Part shown: positions 62,281-64,000 of the stretch, in pieces
Layout of the letters: each line of letters starts with the position of its first letter
Numbering within the stretch: the first letter of the stretch is position 1
From: Massilia sp. NR 4-1
Lineage (GTDB): Bacteria; Pseudomonadota; Gammaproteobacteria; Burkholderiales; Burkholderiaceae_D
Reading direction: 5' to 3'
Assembly (NCBI RefSeq): GCF_001191005.1
Contig: NZ_CP012201.1
Span: forward strand, 3,534,001 to 3,598,000
Length of the DNA: 64,000 nt
Program-made: the position numbers and the translations under genes
Notes under the pieces: model-generated
What the model was told of the DNA's origin: nothing
What the model saw: only the letters and a program-made list of their open reading frames with translations
Databases searched by the model: none

Positions 62281-63723
62281 GTGCCCACTCTGTCCCTCCG
62301 CGCCATCCTGGCCGCCCTGGCGCTGGCCCTGCCGGGCGCCGCGCCGGCCGCGCCGCCAGCCGCCGCCGCCGGCCACTCCTGCCACCTGCCGGGCGCCGAG
62401 GAAGCGCTGCGCTGCCTGCGCCTCGAGGTGCCGCTCGACCACGCGCAGGCGGCCGGGTCGCGCCTGCGCCTGCACGTGACGATCGCCCCGGCGCTGCGCG
62501 AGACGGCCCTGCGCGACCCGCTGTTCATCCTGGCCGGCGGCCCCGGCGAAGCGGGCAGCGAGGTGCTGCCGATGCTGGCCAGCGCCTTCCGCAAGGTGCG
62601 CGCCACGCGCGACGTGGTGCTGATCGACCAGCGCGGCAGCGGCCTGTCCGGCAAGCTCGAATGCAAGAGCGGCCCCGAGGACGACAACCTGGGCGACGCC
62701 GCCGCGCTGGCCAGCGCGCGCGCCTGCCTGCAGCGCCTGGCCGCGCCCTATGCCCACTACGGCACCGACGCCGCGGCGCAGGACATCGAGGCCGTGCGGC
62801 GCGCCCTCGGCTATGCCCAGATCAATCTGTGGGGCGGCTCCTACGGCACGCGCCTGGCCCAGCATTATGCGCGGCGCTATCCGGCCCAGGTGCGCAGCCT
62901 GATCCTCGACGGCGTCGCCGCGCCCGGGCAGATCATCCCGGCCGGCGGGCGCGATGCCCAGGCCGCGCTCGACACCCTGTTCCGCCAGTGCGCGGCCGAT
63001 GCCGGCTGCGCCAAGGCCTTCCCCGAGCTGCCGCGCCAGTTCGCCAGCCTGCGCGCACGCCTGGCCCAGGCCCCGCTGCAACTTGAATTGCCCGACCCGC
63101 GCACGGCCGAGCTGCGCGCGGTCGAGATCAGCAGCGCCCGCTTCCTCGGCACGGTGCACAATATCCTGTATTCGCAGCAGGACAGCCGGCGCCTGCCCTT
63201 CCTCATCGACAGCGCCGCGCGCGGCCGCTGGCAGCCGTTCCTGGCGCGCAGCAATGTGGCGCGCGACTTCGCCAGCGATGCCGGCCCGGCCCTCGGCCTG
63301 CACCTGGCCGTGGTCTGCGCCGAAGACTATCCGCGCCTGACGCCGGCCGTGCTGGCCGAGGACACGCGCGCCTCCTTCCTCGGCCCGGCCCAGATCGCAC
63401 GCGCCGGCCAGCTCTGTCCGCTGCTCGGCGTGCCGGCCGTGGCGCCGGCCGCGCCGACGCCGATCGCCGCGCCCGTGCTCATGCTGTCGGGCGCGCTCGA
63501 CCCGGTGACGCCGCCGCGCCGCGCCGAGGCGGCCGGCCGCCACCTGCAGCGCGCCCAGCACCTCATCGTGCAGAACGGCGGCCACATCGTCTCGCCGCTG
63601 GGCTGCGTGCCGCGCCTCCTGCGCGAATTCCTCGACCAGCCCGGCCAGCCGCTGCACGCGGCCTGCCTCCGCGAAATTCCGGCCCCGACCTTCCAGCTCA
63701 ACAGCGCCGGCCCCCAACCCTGA
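62281..63723 (+). CDS. Secreted alpha/beta hydrolase, TAP-like
   Basis: 480 residues from the GTG at 62281, preceded by AAAGGAAAGG; the signal peptide (1-22, cleavage near APAAP) then begins properly. Nucleophile loop GGSYGT, LAGGPGEAG oxyanion region, Asp in GALDPVTPP and His in GGHIVS. The C-terminal TAP-like segment suggests a tripeptidyl/prolyl aminopeptidase. Substrate unknown. An ABC transporter ATPase gene starts 12 bp downstream. Confidence 0.88.
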   Translation: MPTLSLRAILAALALALPGAAPAAPPAAAAGHSCHLPGAEEALRCLRLEVPLDHAQAAGSRLRLHVTIAPALRETALRDPLFILAGGPGEAGSEVLPMLASAFRKVRATRDVVLIDQRGSGLSGKLECKSGPEDDNLGDAAALASARACLQRLAAPYAHYGTDAAAQDIEAVRRALGYAQINLWGGSYGTRLAQHYARRYPAQVRSLILDGVAAPGQIIPAGGRDAQAALDTLFRQCAADAGCAKAFPELPRQFASLRARLAQAPLQLELPDPRTAELRAVEISSARFLGTVHNILYSQQDSRRLPFLIDSAARGRWQPFLARSNVARDFASDAGPALGLHLAVVCAEDYPRLTPAVLAEDTRASFLGPAQIARAGQLCPLLGVPAVAPAAPTPIAAPVLMLSGALDPVTPPRRAEAAGRHLQRAQHLIVQNGGHIVSPLGCVPRLLREFLDQPGQPLHAACLREIPAPTFQLNSAGPQP

Positions 63724-63735
63724 TGCGGAACGCCC

Positions 63736-64000
63736 ATGATTGAAGTCCACGATGTACGCAAGCAGTTCGGCAAGGTGCAGGCCCTGGCCGGCGCCACCTT
63801 CAGCGCCGCCGACGGCCAAATCACGGCCCTGCTGGGGCCGAACGGGGCCGGCAAGACCACCTTGCTGCGCACCCTGGTCGGCCTGCTCAAGCGCGACCAC
63901 GGCCGCATCGCCATCGACGGCGTCGACCCGGCCGTCGACCCGATGCGGGTGCGCCGCAATATCGGCGTGCTGACCGACCAGTTCGGCCTGTACGACCGCC
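63736..64000 (+). CDS. ABC transporter ATP-binding subunit (NatA/CcmA type), 5' part
   Basis: The first 88 residues are visible; the rest runs off the window. Walker A is GPNGAGKTT (about 35-43), then LRTLVGLLKRDHGRI and an NIGVLTDQFGLYDR Q-loop region. The sequence matches exporters of the NatA/drug-efflux type. Its permease would be expected beyond 64000. Confidence 0.85.
   Translation, partial: MIEVHDVRKQFGKVQALAGATFSAADGQITALLGPNGAGKTTLLRTLVGLLKRDHGRIAIDGVDPAVDPMRVRRNIGVLTDQFGLYDR

Overview
The window is high-GC bacterial DNA and contains no rRNA, tRNA, insertion sequence, phage gene or CRISPR array that I can recognise. Gene content and order suggest a betaproteobacterium of the Burkholderiales, most likely an Oxalobacteraceae member of the Massilia/Duganella type. 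The supporting features are the dusB-fis-purH-ruvCAB block, a DUF2782 protein next to thrB and a BPSS1780-type membrane protein, rplM-rpsI followed by argC and erpA, a PEP-CTERM protein, and a DUF3365-type hybrid kinase. This placement is inference from gene content, not a phylogeny.

Layout. 1-561: 3' end of an SGNH hydrolase. 602-5899: an accessory island, all on the minus strand, with ten very small secreted six-cysteine peptides (called P1 to P10 here in transcription order, from position 5899 down to 602), two nearly identical membrane-anchored glutaredoxin-like proteins, a remnant of a third, and an M48 metalloprotease. 6034-9053: isoprenoid operon xseB-ispA-dxs. 9388-12330: Rieske oxygenase, EamA exporter and rhodanese. 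12402-18955: ABC-F ATPase, ZIP transporter, dienelactone hydrolase and polA. 19212-23730: DUF2782, thrB, a membrane protein and uvrD. 23824-28723: M56 sensor protease, glutathione-dependent formaldehyde dehydrogenase and two response regulators. 28791-33657: thiamine operon thiCSGDE under a TPP riboswitch. 33699-37651: M28 aminopeptidase, a hypothetical secreted protein and a DUF4382 lipoprotein. 37754-41604: valS, a GNAT acetyltransferase and a DUF2147 protein. 41681-47155: a pair of hybrid histidine kinases. 47367-48086: an AT-rich PEP-CTERM gene. 48146-53574: ruvBAC, purH, fis and dusB. 53714-56711: histidine phosphatase, PEBP-like protein, dtd and tyrS. 56868-59477: M23 peptidase and anmK. 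59547-62038: erpA, argC, rpsI and rplM. 62281-64000: an alpha/beta hydrolase and the start of an ABC transporter ATPase.

The island at 602-5899 is the most unusual part. Each peptide has a Sec signal peptide and a mature part of about 40-47 residues with six cysteines in a nearly mirror-symmetric spacing, C-x3-C-x6-C-x(8-11)-C-x6-C-x3-C, which suggests a helical hairpin clasped by three disulfides. Between duplicated copies the signal peptides and cysteines are conserved while the rest of the mature part varies strongly. The two glutaredoxin-like proteins are about 86% identical. Both glutaredoxin genes, and the place where the third has been deleted, are preceded by a shared promoter module: TTGACA, 17 bp, then TATTGT or TATCGT, with two conserved dyads. 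The working idea is a co-regulated, diversifying family of secreted disulfide peptides with a dedicated thiol-redox partner. Its biological role is unknown.

The remaining genes are mostly housekeeping. Smaller oddities are recorded for the ZIP transporter start codon, the M56 operator and leader peptide, an insertion in ThiD, and the riboswitch expression platform.
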